Below are positions 52,655-61,147 of a DNA stretch of 64,000 nt, piece by piece (position 1 is the stretch's first letter; the number at the start of each line of letters is the position of its first letter). The translations under genes and the position numbers were made by a program. This DNA is from Allomuricauda sp. (GTDB lineage: Bacteria > Bacteroidota > Bacteroidia > Flavobacteriales > Flavobacteriaceae). The DNA lies in NCBI GenBank assembly GCA_030148335.1, contig JASBTQ010000005.1, forward strand, positions 1-64,000, given 5' to 3'. The notes under the pieces were generated by a model. That model ran no database searches and was not told the DNA's origin. It worked only from the letters and a program-made list of their open reading frames with translations.

Positions 52655-53764
52655 TTGATCAAGCTTCACGACAAGTTTTTTAAGCCCTATTTAAAGGAGG
52701 AGGAAATCCTTGCCGCCATCAAGAAAATGGCCGAAGATATTGCCAAAGACTACAAGGATGAGACGCCTCTCTTTGTGGGTGTGCTGAATGGGGCCTTTAT
52801 GTTCGTGTCCGATTTTTTGAAAGCCTACCAGAATCCCTGTGAGGTTTCTTTTGTCCGGCTTAGTTCCTACCAAGGGCTGACTTCCACGGGAATCGTGGAA
52901 ACCTTGCTGGACGCGCCGGAAGAGATTGAGGGCAAGAGCGTGATCATTTTGGAGGATGTGGTGGATACGGGCCGTACCCTGAAACAACTGGTGCATCTGT
53001 TCTCCCACACCAATGTGAAAGAATTTAAGATAGCGGCCCTTTTTTACAAGGCCGAAGTGTATAATGGGGAGTATGCCATCGACTATGTGGGTCTGGAAAT
53101 TCCCGATAATTTTATTGTGGGATATGGGCTGGACTACAACGAACTGGGCAGGAATCTTAGGGAAGTTTACCAATTAAATCAAGGAAATATGATCAACCTA
53201 GTGCTTTTTGGAAAGCCAGGAGCTGGAAAAGGAACCCAAGCCGGGTTTTTGAAAGAAAAGTATAATCTAAAGCACATATCTACCGGTGATGTGTTCCGGT
53301 ACAACATTAAAAACGGTACGGAACTGGGAAAGTTGGCCAAATCCTATATTGACAAAGGTGATTTGGTGCCGGATGAGGTAACGATAGACATGCTGAAGGA
53401 CGAGGTGGAGAAAAGCCCGGACGCAGCAGGTTTCATTTTTGACGGTTTTCCACGCACGGCCGCCCAAGCAGAGGCACTGGACAACTTTTTGGAGTCTAAG
53501 AATATGAAGGTGAACGCAACCATCGCCTTGGAAGCCGATGATGATGTGTTGGTGGCCCGTTTGCTGGAACGAGGAAAGAGCAGTGGCCGTTCCGATGATC
53601 AGGACGAAGACAAGATCCGTAACCGTTTTGACGAATACAACGAGAAAACAGCTCCGCTGAAGGCCTACTACGAAAAACAAGGCAAGTTCCATTCCGTGAA
53701 CGGGATAGGCGATATTGATGATATTACTGGGCGATTGAGCAAGGTAATCGACACCTTGCAATAA
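52655..53764 (+). CDS. hpt-adk: hypoxanthine phosphoribosyltransferase-adenylate kinase fusion
   Basis: One 369-residue frame joins two purine enzymes. Residues 1-178 are Hpt (MIKLHDKFF, VGVLNGAFMF, PRPP motif EDVVDTG at 100-106), which salvages hypoxanthine/guanine. Residues 179-369 are short-type adenylate kinase (P-loop GKPGAGKGT at 186-194, STGDVFRYNI, FDGFPRTAAQAEALD, RSDDQDEDKIRNRF), which makes 2 ADP from ATP and AMP. TTG 52655 fits Hpt N-termini and the promoter; an ATG at 52553 would precede the promoter. Met179 (ATG 53189) has AAGGA upstream and could allow separate Adk synthesis. Confidence 0.92.
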   Translation: MIKLHDKFFKPYLKEEEILAAIKKMAEDIAKDYKDETPLFVGVLNGAFMFVSDFLKAYQNPCEVSFVRLSSYQGLTSTGIVETLLDAPEEIEGKSVIILEDVVDTGRTLKQLVHLFSHTNVKEFKIAALFYKAEVYNGEYAIDYVGLEIPDNFIVGYGLDYNELGRNLREVYQLNQGNMINLVLFGKPGAGKGTQAGFLKEKYNLKHISTGDVFRYNIKNGTELGKLAKSYIDKGDLVPDEVTIDMLKDEVEKSPDAAGFIFDGFPRTAAQAEALDNFLESKNMKVNATIALEADDDVLVARLLERGKSSGRSDDQDEDKIRNRFDEYNEKTAPLKAYYEKQGKFHSVNGIGDIDDITGRLSKVIDTLQ

Positions 53765-53822
53765 GGAATGGCTGGTTTTTGAACTGCCATAGTTTTTTGA
53801 TACTTAATACAATAACAAAAGC

Positions 53823-54824
53823 ATGACCGAGGGCAATTTTGTGGATTATGTAAAAGTGCATATCTCCTCTGGAAACGGGGGCAAGGGCTCTGCGCATTTG
53901 CACCGCGAAAAATATGTGGCCAAGGGAGGTCCCGATGGGGGTGATGGAGGTCGTGGTGGCCATGTCATTGTAAAAGGGAACAAAAACCTATGGACCTTGG
54001 TCCATTTCAAGTTCAAAAAGCACTTTAAGGCCGAACATGGGGAACACGGCAGTAAAAACCGGAGCACCGGAGCCGATGGTTCCGATGTATACTTGGAAGT
54101 GCCCTTGGGTACCGTGGTCAGGGATACGGAGACCAACGAAGTCCTTTTCGAGATAACCGAGGACCAAGAGGAAAAGATTGTTCTGGAAGGGGGAATGGGA
54201 GGCCGTGGCAACTGGCATTTCAAGAGTCCCACCAACCAGACACCCCGATATGCGCAACCGGGCATACCTGGGCAAGAGGCCAATATCACGTTGGAACTCA
54301 AAGTGTTGGCGGATGTTGGTTTGGTCGGTTTTCCCAACGCCGGAAAATCCACATTGCTCTCCGTGATGACGTCGGCAAAGCCCAAGATCGCCGATTATGA
54401 GTTCACCACGCTCAAGCCCAATCTGGGTATCGTGGAATACAGGGATTTTAGGAGCTTTGTGATGGCGGACATTCCTGGGATCATCGAGGGTGCGGCCGAA
54501 GGCAAGGGACTGGGGCACTATTTCTTGCGCCATATCGAACGGAATGCCACATTACTTTTCCTTATTCCGGCGGACAGTAAGGACATCAGCCAGGAATATG
54601 CCATTCTTTTGGATGAATTGAGAAGATATAATCCAGAGTTGTTGGACAAAAACCGACTGGTGGCCATTTCCAAATGCGATATGCTCGATGAAGAGCTCAT
54701 TGAAGAAATGAAGGAGGATTTAAAAAGTGATTTCAAGGACATCACCTATCTGTTCATCTCGTCGGTAAGTGGTTTGGGCATCCAGGAACTCAAGGATAGG
54801 CTTTGGACGCTTTTGAACGAATAA
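53823..54824 (+). CDS. obgE: GTPase ObgE/CgtA
   Basis: An essential ribosome-assembly GTPase that works on the 50S subunit and links growth to nucleotide levels. The 333-residue protein has the glycine-rich Obg fold (about 1-158, [25 protein letters not shown] region). The G domain follows: G1 [10 protein letters not shown]2/switch [10 protein letters not shown]3 [10 protein letters not shown]4 SKCD, G5 SSVSGLG. There is no C-terminal OCT domain, as is common in Bacteroidota. It is 58 bp downstream of hpt-adk. Confidence 0.97.
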   Translation: MTEGNFVDYVKVHISSGNGGKGSAHLHREKYVAKGGPDGGDGGRGGHVIVKGNKNLWTLVHFKFKKHFKAEHGEHGSKNRSTGADGSDVYLEVPLGTVVRDTETNEVLFEITEDQEEKIVLEGGMGGRGNWHFKSPTNQTPRYAQPGIPGQEANITLELKVLADVGLVGFPNAGKSTLLSVMTSAKPKIADYEFTTLKPNLGIVEYRDFRSFVMADIPGIIEGAAEGKGLGHYFLRHIERNATLLFLIPADSKDISQEYAILLDELRRYNPELLDKNRLVAISKCDMLDEELIEEMKEDLKSDFKDITYLFISSVSGLGIQELKDRLWTLLNE

Positions 54825-54843
54825 AACACTTTCTTCTATTCTC

Positions 54844-54868
54844 ATAATCAATATATTGATTATTTTTA
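54844..54868 (+). promoter_or_regulatory. perfect 20-bp palindrome overlapping a -7-like box
   Basis: ATAATCAATA at 54844-54853 is followed by its exact reverse complement to 54863, with no spacer. TATTTTTA (54861-54868, one mismatch to TAnnTTTG) overlaps its right end, 21 nt before the lipoprotein ATG. This arrangement fits a repressor operator. Confidence 0.5.
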
Positions 54869-54889
54869 AGGAATCCAGAAACGACCATT

Positions 54890-55411
54890 ATGCGCAATAC
54901 TTTGATCGTGGTTTTCAGTTTGTTGTTGGCATCCTGTTCTTCCGTTCGGGTGAATTATGACTACGACAAGGAAGTCGATTTCTCCGGCTATACTACCTAT
55001 AATTATTTCCCTGACATGAATTCTGGATTGAGCCAGTTGGATGAAAAACGACTTGTCCGTATTTTGGATTCCACACTTCAATCCAGGGGATATCGCTTGG
55101 CCGAGGAACCTGAAATCTTTGTCAATATAATGAGCAACGAGTTCCAAGCTGCCCCGAACAATTCCGTGGGTGTAGGTCTTGGCGGGGGCGGAAGAAATGT
55201 GGGCGGAGGGATATCCGTGGGATTGCCTTTGGGCAGCCCGAGCGTTCAGCGTAGCATTCAGTTCGATTTTGTGGATGCCCAACGAGATGCCCTGTTCTGG
55301 CAGGCCACTGCAGAAAGTGGGTATAGGGAAAACGCATCGCCCAGTGAAAGGGAGCGCAGGCTCGAAGTATTGGTGAAAAAGGTGTTTTCCAAATTCCCTC
55401 CGAAGAACTAG
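54890..55411 (+). CDS. DUF4136 lipoprotein
   Basis: An exported lipoprotein of 173 residues with lipobox LLASC (Cys16). The mature part matches DUF4136: VNYDYDKEVDFSGYTTYNYF, a central 'ILDSTLQSRGYRLAEEPEIFVNI' helix-strand, and a C-terminal ALFWQATAE...VLVKKVFSKFPP. A Gly-rich loop (GVGLGGGGRNVGGGISVG) is conspicuous. The family is common in Bacteroidota and Proteobacteria; function unknown. Confidence 0.9.
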   Translation: MRNTLIVVFSLLLASCSSVRVNYDYDKEVDFSGYTTYNYFPDMNSGLSQLDEKRLVRILDSTLQSRGYRLAEEPEIFVNIMSNEFQAAPNNSVGVGLGGGGRNVGGGISVGLPLGSPSVQRSIQFDFVDAQRDALFWQATAESGYRENASPSERERRLEVLVKKVFSKFPPKN

Positions 55412-55632
55412 CACGGTTTTTCCACAGCTTTTTTCAAAGAATAAGTGACCGTCTTACCGTTCAGGTGATCCATATGACCATTGGTCATAAACCTATTTGG
55501 GGCCAAGCCACCATCCACTATTTTAGCCTTGCGTAACATAAAAAGCAAACCACCATGATAGCACTGGCAAAATTGATTATCACCCTTTTGGTCAGCATTC
55601 TTCTTTAGACCAATAGTTTAAAATTCAATACA
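55412..55632. other. 221-bp intergenic region with a 17-codon hydrophobic mini-ORF
   Basis: Contains ATG...TAG at 55555-55608 encoding MIALAKLIITLLVSILL, which reads like a signal peptide core cut off before the cleavage site. TAGCCTTG (55524-55531, one mismatch to the -7 consensus) precedes it. It could be the remnant of a lost lipoprotein gene or a tiny membrane peptide. Nothing else is recognised. Confidence 0.35.
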
Positions 55633-55842
55633 ATGAAAAAATTCAACACATCCCAAAAGGTGGTCATGGCCATGGGAATTTTAGGAGGAATCGTAGGTAT
55701 TTATGGCAGGTTCAATGGTTGGGAGTATGGGGATTATTTTCCATTCTTCTATACTGGCATGACCATGGTCTGGATTGTCTTTTTGCCTTCCAGCAGATCA
55801 TGTTGTGGGCTTTTCAAAAGAAAAAGAGCGCAAGAATCATAA
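55633..55842 (+). CDS. small membrane protein, hypothetical (69 aa)
   Basis: Two hydrophobic segments, MAMGILGGIVGIYGRF (about 12-27) and FFYTGMTMVWIVFL (about 38-51), and a basic tail (FKRKRAQES). I do not recognise a family. It precedes a LytS kinase by 58 bp and could be a co-expressed membrane partner. The frame after residue 52 (SSRSCCGL) looks less natural than the other half, so a small frameshift is conceivable but unproven. Confidence 0.55.
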   Translation: MKKFNTSQKVVMAMGILGGIVGIYGRFNGWEYGDYFPFFYTGMTMVWIVFLPSSRSCCGLFKRKRAQES

Positions 55843-55875
55843 GGGCATTGGGCAAATTTCAAGGAAACAATGGAT

Positions 55876-55883
55876 TATATTTG
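55876..55883 (+). promoter_or_regulatory. -7 promoter box of the second LytS/LytTR pair
   Basis: TATATTTG is an exact TAnnTTTG match 17 nt before the kinase ATG. No well-spaced -33. Confidence 0.5.
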
Positions 55884-55900
55884 GCGGATAGCCAAGTGAT

Positions 55901-56959
55901 ATGGAATTGAGCAAAAAAAGAAGAAACCAGATTTTTTGGACCCTACAGTTTTTGGGTTGGGGTTTCATCAATTCCATAGCGGCATTTGTACCGAAGGGCA
56001 TCAGCGTGGAATTGACCATCTATTCGGTGGTTGTTGGAACTTTTATTGGAATCCTTCCTACTTCAATATTGAGGTGGTACCTAAAACGGAATGTGCATTT
56101 TGATTCTTTTGGTGCAAAGGATGTTGTAAAGATTCTTATTTCCTTGGTGTTGACGGCCTTTGTGTTTGGGCTGCTCAATATTTTTTTTGGATTCCTGTAT
56201 GGCAAATTTGGCCCTGCACTTACCGAGAACGAGGTCCATATGTTCAAGAGCTATGACAATTTCTGGATCCAAGTGCTGAACTCACTCTTCTTGGTCGGCG
56301 CATGGGTAGTCACCTATTTGGTCATCACCCTATTGCTCAAATTGAACCAAGATAGGATAGAACGTTTGGAACTAAACACGAACCTCAAACAGGCGCAACT
56401 GAACACCTTGAAGGGGCAGATCAACCCACATTTTATGTTCAACAGTTTGAACAACATACGTGGTTTGATGTTGGAAGATGTGGAAAAATCTAGGGAAATG
56501 CTCACAAAGCTATCGGAAATCTTGCGGTACTCATTGACGAAGAACAACATCAACGATATTGCGGTAAAGGAGGAACTGGAAGTGGTGGACAATTACATCG
56601 ACCTCTCCAAGATCCAGTTTGAGGACCGATTGGAATTTGTCAAACAAGTGGATACGGATACCCTCGACCTTAGAATCCCGCCCATGGTGATCCAGCTGTT
56701 GGTGGAGAATGCCGCCAAGCACGGAATCGCCAATCTGAAAAACGGGGGCAGGATTGTTTTGAAAATCGTCCAAAAAGAAGAGCATTTGCTCATAGAGGTC
56801 AGGAACACGGGGCAACTGAAGATTTCAAAAAATTCCACACAATTGGGGTTGATCAATATAAAACAACGACTAAAATTGTTGTATTCGGACAAGGCATCGT
56901 TCAAATTGGAGGAAGTGGCCGATGAGGTCGTGGCCCAAGTAACCATTCCACTCACATGA
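55901..56959 (+). CDS. LytS-type sensor histidine kinase (second system)
   Basis: A 352-residue membrane kinase with four hydrophobic segments in the first ~145 residues. A short coiled linker (LNQDRIERLELNTNLKQAQLN) follows, then the phospho-His box QINPHFMFNSLNNIRGLM and a GHKL ATPase with LVENAAKHG (N-box) and LGLINIKQRL (G-box). Its stop overlaps the regulator start (ATGA), so the pair is translationally coupled. There is no DUF4907 or Kelch partner, unlike the first system at 12.5-15.7 kb. Confidence 0.94.
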   Translation: MELSKKRRNQIFWTLQFLGWGFINSIAAFVPKGISVELTIYSVVVGTFIGILPTSILRWYLKRNVHFDSFGAKDVVKILISLVLTAFVFGLLNIFFGFLYGKFGPALTENEVHMFKSYDNFWIQVLNSLFLVGAWVVTYLVITLLLKLNQDRIERLELNTNLKQAQLNTLKGQINPHFMFNSLNNIRGLMLEDVEKSREMLTKLSEILRYSLTKNNINDIAVKEELEVVDNYIDLSKIQFEDRLEFVKQVDTDTLDLRIPPMVIQLLVENAAKHGIANLKNGGRIVLKIVQKEEHLLIEVRNTGQLKISKNSTQLGLINIKQRLKLLYSDKASFKLEEVADEVVAQVTIPLT

Positions 56960-57681
56960 ATATCAGGGCAGTCATAGTAGAAGATTCCAGATTGGCGCGC
57001 AATGAGCTCAAAGAGCTCATGAAAAAGTATGATAACATAACGCTTGTGGGGGAAGCGGAGAACGTGGATGAAGGCTATGAACTGATCCAGACCGAAAATC
57101 CCGACCTCTTGTTCCTGGACATCAATATGCCCGAGAAGGATGGTTTTGAGCTTCTTGAGATGTTGGATGAGGTGCCCATGACCATTTTTACCACGGCCTT
57201 TGATGAATATGCCATCAAATCGTTTGAATACAATGCCCTAGACTATCTGCTCAAGCCCGTGAACGAAAACCGTTTTGCAATGGCCTTGGAAAAAGTGAGG
57301 GCCAAGATGGAAACGGCGAAGCGGGACAATGACAGAACGAAGAAACTAACGGAAAATAGCCAAATATTCATCAAGGATGGGGAGTCTTGCTGGTTGGTAA
57401 AGATCGGGGACATTTCGCTGTTCGAGATTGTCGGCAATTACACCAGGGTGTTTTTTGACGACAAAAAGCCATTGCTCTACAAATCGCTGAACCAAGTGGA
57501 GGAAAAACTCCCAGAGGATACTTTTTTTAGGGCCAACCGACAGCAGATTGTCAACACCAATTACATAGAAAGTGTGGTGCCTTGGTTCAATGGCAAATTG
57601 AAATTGACCCTAAGGAACGGCGAAGAGGTGGAAGTGTCCCGACGGCAGTCCTATATTTTTAAGGATCGGATGAGTTTATGA
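56956..57681 (+). CDS. LytTR-family response regulator (second system)
   Basis: A 241-residue partner of the preceding kinase. The receiver has acidic residues VIVEDS (7-11), phosphoacceptor Asp55 in FLDINMPEKDGFELL and Lys in DYLLKPV. The C-terminal LytTR domain shows FEIVGNYTRVFF and FFRANRQQIVNTNYIESV. Transcription probably ends near the inverted repeat that follows. Confidence 0.95.
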   Translation: MNIRAVIVEDSRLARNELKELMKKYDNITLVGEAENVDEGYELIQTENPDLLFLDINMPEKDGFELLEMLDEVPMTIFTTAFDEYAIKSFEYNALDYLLKPVNENRFAMALEKVRAKMETAKRDNDRTKKLTENSQIFIKDGESCWLVKIGDISLFEIVGNYTRVFFDDKKPLLYKSLNQVEEKLPEDTFFRANRQQIVNTNYIESVVPWFNGKLKLTLRNGEEVEVSRRQSYIFKDRMSL

Positions 57682-57708
57682 TCAGTCAGAGGACTGAAAC
57701 TTGGATCT

Positions 57709-57781
57709 TGTCAGGTTGAGCGCAGTCGAAACCTCTTGATTGTGAACAACCAATAAATTCCCGACTGCACTCGAATTGACA
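57709..57781. repeat. intergenic inverted repeat (GAGCGCAGTCGA family)
   Basis: An arm at 57709-57728 and an imperfect reverse-complement arm at 57762-57781, both built around GCAGTCG/CGACTGC, enclose 33 nt. A single similar arm is found at 29571-29590. It lies between convergent genes and may also work as a hairpin terminator, though no long T-run follows. Confidence 0.7.
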
Positions 57782-57799
57782 GAAAATCTCTTTTTAGTC

Positions 57800-58177
57800 C
57801 TATGGACGGAGAAGATCCTTGTACCGATCTTTGTACCCAATCAATACGATAATGTTCAATATCAAAAGACCCAAGGCAGGACCAATGCCCTCAGGAGCCA
57901 ATGTAGCGTGGAACATAACGGCATTTACAGATACGCTCATCAAGATCAACGACATGAGGGCACCATACTTGTTGAGTATCAAGGCAAGTCCAGCCAAGAC
58001 CTCAACAATGCCCACCAAGCTTATGGTGTGCGTGGAAGAGATTGCACCGAAATAGTTCATTACGGGTTCGGGCATTTCATCGCCAGCAGGTATAAAATTT
58101 AAGAACTTGTTGAGCCCAAATACTAGGATAAGCAGTCCTAAAAGTATGCGGACCACCAAAAAAACTTTTGAATTCAT
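57800..58177 (-). CDS. DoxX-family membrane protein
   Basis: A 125-residue four-helix inner-membrane protein. It has RILLGLLILVFGLNKFLNFIP, GIVEVLAGLALILNKYG, ALMSLILMSVSVNAVMFHA and a last helix GLLILNIIVLIGY. DoxX-like proteins are linked to quinone or redox functions in a few cases; here the role is unknown. It stands alone between a regulator and an SDR gene. Confidence 0.87.
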   Translation of the reverse strand: MNSKVFLVVRILLGLLILVFGLNKFLNFIPAGDEMPEPVMNYFGAISSTHTISLVGIVEVLAGLALILNKYGALMSLILMSVSVNAVMFHATLAPEGIGPALGLLILNIIVLIGYKDRYKDLLRP

Positions 58178-58271
58178 AGAGTTGGATTTTATGGTTTATC
58201 CAATAAATGTATTCAAAAAATAAACATATGTTAATTTTTTTGGGTTATATTTTTATTTATAATAAAAATGA

Positions 58272-59057
58272 TTATAGGGATTTCAATAATCCTCCATCAA
58301 TGGGGATGTTGGTCCCGGTAATAAAAGCAGCTTGGTCCGAAGCCAGAAAAGTGACCAAAAAACCATACTCTTCTGGCTTTCCTATCCGCCTCATGGGAAC
58401 TTGTTCTTCCATGTTGGAGCGTACTTCATCGGGTGAAATGCCCAGGCTCTCCGCTTTTTTCATATTGAGTTGGGCAATACGGTCCGTGTCAAAATAACCC
58501 GTCAAGGTACTGTTTATGGTGATCCCGTCCTTGGCCACATCATAGGCCAGGCTTTTGGCCCAAGTCACCACAGCCGCCCTTATGGAATTGGAGAGCGCCA
58601 AATAGTTCAGCGGTTCCTTCACCGAAACGGAGGCCACGTTGATGATCCTTCCCCATAGGTTCTGTTGCATGTGTTTCAGGGCAAGTTCCGTAGTGAAAAC
58701 CACGGATTTGAACAACAGATCAAAAGCCTCTTGGTAGTCATCGACCTTCTTTTCCAAGGCCCCGCCAGCTTGTGGACCTTGGGTGTTGTTCACCAAAATA
58801 TCGATGGTGTTGTGTTCAAAAAATGCAGAAATACTGGTTTTGAATGTTTCAAAATTGGAAAAATCGACCATCAGATATTGATGTTGCTGCCCTTGTGAAG
58901 TATCCATTTCCTTTATAATGGCCTTCATGCGCTCTTCGCTCCTCGCCATAAGCGTCACACTGGCCCCGCTGGATGCCAATTGTCTGGCAATGGCCTCGCC
59001 AATTCCTTTGCTGCTCCCGCCCACTAGGGCGGTCTTTCCTTTGAGTGAAATGTTCAT
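58272..59057 (-). CDS. SDR-fold protein with degenerate active site
   Basis: A 261-residue short-chain dehydrogenase-fold protein. The cofactor loop is GGSSKGIG (13-20) and NNTQGP replaces the normal NNAG. The catalytic YxxxK is lost: the aligned segment reads LALSNSIRAAV, giving Ser156 for Tyr and Arg160 for Lys. This pattern fits the known atypical FabG-like SDR subgroup rather than a decayed gene. The C-terminal IPIDGGLLKSL is intact. Reaction unknown. It begins 2 bp after the cupin stop, so the two are co-translated. Confidence 0.88.
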   Translation of the reverse strand: MNISLKGKTALVGGSSKGIGEAIARQLASSGASVTLMARSEERMKAIIKEMDTSQGQQHQYLMVDFSNFETFKTSISAFFEHNTIDILVNNTQGPQAGGALEKKVDDYQEAFDLLFKSVVFTTELALKHMQQNLWGRIINVASVSVKEPLNYLALSNSIRAAVVTWAKSLAYDVAKDGITINSTLTGYFDTDRIAQLNMKKAESLGISPDEVRSNMEEQVPMRRIGKPEEYGFLVTFLASDQAAFITGTNIPIDGGLLKSL

Positions 59058-59059
59058 GG

Positions 59060-59371
59060 CTATCTGTATTCTTCCCGAACGGGACTGAAAATGTCCATCA
59101 ATTTACAAGGTGTGATGGCTTTTCCACTATGTGGCGCATGGGAAGGAATGATGACCACATCCCCTGGGCCATAGGTGTCTGTTTTTCCGTCAAGGGTAAA
59201 TTCAAAAGTTCCTTCCACCACGTGCATGATCTGCTCATGCATGTGGCTGTGTTCAGGTACCATGGCGTTTTTTTCCACATCCCAGAACACCCAACTCATT
59301 TGCTCCCCGTGGACCAACTTTCCATGGTAGCCCGGCATGATTTCCTTTGATTTTAGTTCAGATAGGTTCAT
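59060..59371 (-). CDS. cupin-domain protein, 103 aa
   Basis: A single small beta-barrel cupin. Motif 1, VPEHSHMHEQIMHVVEGTFEFTLDG, holds His and Glu metal ligands; motif 2, DVVIIPSHAPHSGKAITPC, holds the last His. It has the size of enzymes or sensors that bind small metabolites. Being in an operon with the atypical SDR, it may act on the same, unidentified compound. Confidence 0.9.
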   Translation of the reverse strand: MNLSELKSKEIMPGYHGKLVHGEQMSWVFWDVEKNAMVPEHSHMHEQIMHVVEGTFEFTLDGKTDTYGPGDVVIIPSHAPHSGKAITPCKLMDIFSPVREEYR

Positions 59372-59416
59372 TGGATTTTTTAGCCAAAATAGGCATATCC
59401 CATGAAAAAACGAGGT

Positions 59417-61144
59417 TTAAATCCCTTCAATGACCACAAATTCACAACGTCTGTTCAGTTCGTGGTCTTCTTCGGTGCATTCATCGTCGGTTTCACATTT
59501 GATGAGGGGTTGCGATTCCCCATAACCTTTGGCAATGATCCTTTTGGAGTCAATGCCTTCGCCCACCAAAAATTCTTTTACGGCATTTGCCCGTTTTTGG
59601 GAAAGTTCACGGTTATATTCTTGGTTCCCCCTGCTGTCAGTATGCGTTCCTACTTCGATAATGCTGTTTGGATACTTTTGTAGAATGTCAAGGACCACCC
59701 CTAGTCTGTCCTTTGCTTCATTTCTCAAGTACCACAAATTGTAATCAAAATGGATTTGTTCTGTTTTGATGATAAGTCTGTCCCTATCTTTTTTCAAGAC
59801 ATTATCCGTGTTCCTTATATCTGGGATTTTATCTTCTGGAATGTCCTTGATCGTCTCTTTATCCTTTTGATGGAAAACGAGCGGTTTGGTCTCCTCAAAC
59901 GAATAGATGTCATCACTACCCTTTCCATTTGGACGGTTGGAAGCGAAAAACCCATGCTTTTCTGAATGTAAGGTGATCGAGAAATCGTCATAGCCACTGT
60001 TCAGCGGTAGCCCAAGGTTGTCAGGTTTGGCATAACTTTCTGATTCATATTTGGATACAAAAATGTCCAAAAGTCCAAAACCAGGGTGGCCGTTTGATGA
60101 AAAATAAAGATTGTCCTCCGAATCGAGAAAGGGAAACTGTTCTTTTTGGTCCGTATTTATTGTAGGGCCAAGATTGATGGGGTTTCCATAAGTCCCATTT
60201 AGGACATCCACACTGTACAGGTCAAAGGAACCATGACCCCCTGGGCGGTCCGATGAAAAAAAGAGTTTTGACCCGTCATGGTTCAATGCGGGGTGTTCTG
60301 TGGAGAACTCGTTACTGTTGAAAGGGAGCTCAGAGATTTTTTCCCAACGCTTTCCCGACCATTCCGCCCTATAGATCTTTAGGTTGTTGATCTTGTCGGA
60401 ACTGCTTCTTTTCTTGCCTTTCAGATAGTTGTTCCTGGTAAAATATAGGATCTTTTGGTCCTTGGTGATGGCAAAAGTACCTTCATGCATCTTGGTGTTT
60501 ATTTTCCCCGGAAGGTTTTCACTCAGACCATCGTTTTGGTCCATTTTGTCAAAAGGATGCATGTAAAGATCCAGATAACCTTGATTGTTCCATCTATAGG
60601 TTTTTTTGGCAGGTGTTTTTCTTTTTCTTGCTGCGGAGTAGATCAACATGGATTCTACCCTGGCGGCCCCAAATTCTGATGCTGGTGTATTCAAGGAAAG
60701 GTTTCGTATGCTGTACCTTTCACCAATGGAACGTATGGTGCCGAGGTAGCTTTCATCTTGTTCCAACGTGGCAATCGCAGCGGGATCGTTCAACTTTTGA
60801 TGGACATCTTTCAAGACATTGTGGGCCTCTTCATATTTTCCAATGGCCTTTAATGATTGGCTATAGTTGAAATAATAGGCCAAATCCAGATTATCCCCAT
60901 ATTTGGAGACCAACACTTTATACCACCTTGCTGCTGACTGCATATCGAAGGTCCTGTAATACGAATCAGCCAGATTTTTCAGCACCGTGGAACTTCTATT
61001 GTTCTGTACCAATTGTTCGTAGAGCGGGATGGCGTCCGTGTAATACGTTTTTTGAAAGTAGGCGTTTGCGCGTTCCAGTTCTTGTTGGGCAAAAGTGATA
61101 TTCAGCCCCATCAAAAGAAAGAGGGTCAGGTACGTTCTTTTCAT
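59417..61144 (-). CDS. OmpA-family protein with TPR and PD40 repeats (PorE-like)
   Basis: A 575-residue envelope protein. It has a signal peptide to about residue 19 (ITFAQ), TPR-like helices (about 20-130), then PD40/WD40-like beta-propeller repeats (HPALNHDGSKLFFSSDRPGGHGSFDLY, FPFLDSEDNLYFSSNGHPGFGLLDIF, GFFASNRPNGKGSDDIY). A C-terminal OmpA peptidoglycan-binding domain (IIEVGTHTDSRGNQEYNRELSQKRA) follows. The layout matches PorE-like T9SS proteins that anchor the machinery to peptidoglycan. It has no lipobox. It lies 3 bp after the porP/sprF stop. Confidence 0.88.
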   Translation of the reverse strand: MKRTYLTLFLLMGLNITFAQQELERANAYFQKTYYTDAIPLYEQLVQNNRSSTVLKNLADSYYRTFDMQSAARWYKVLVSKYGDNLDLAYYFNYSQSLKAIGKYEEAHNVLKDVHQKLNDPAAIATLEQDESYLGTIRSIGERYSIRNLSLNTPASEFGAARVESMLIYSAARKRKTPAKKTYRWNNQGYLDLYMHPFDKMDQNDGLSENLPGKINTKMHEGTFAITKDQKILYFTRNNYLKGKKRSSSDKINNLKIYRAEWSGKRWEKISELPFNSNEFSTEHPALNHDGSKLFFSSDRPGGHGSFDLYSVDVLNGTYGNPINLGPTINTDQKEQFPFLDSEDNLYFSSNGHPGFGLLDIFVSKYESESYAKPDNLGLPLNSGYDDFSITLHSEKHGFFASNRPNGKGSDDIYSFEETKPLVFHQKDKETIKDIPEDKIPDIRNTDNVLKKDRDRLIIKTEQIHFDYNLWYLRNEAKDRLGVVLDILQKYPNSIIEVGTHTDSRGNQEYNRELSQKRANAVKEFLVGEGIDSKRIIAKGYGESQPLIKCETDDECTEEDHELNRRCEFVVIEGI

Positions 61145-61147
61145 AGA

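Noticed and set aside
55719..55910. Alternative frame overlapping the 69-residue membrane protein, hinting at a frameshift
   Set aside because: It could extend the tail (FQKKKSARII), but without homologs the shift cannot be shown; the uninterrupted frame was kept.
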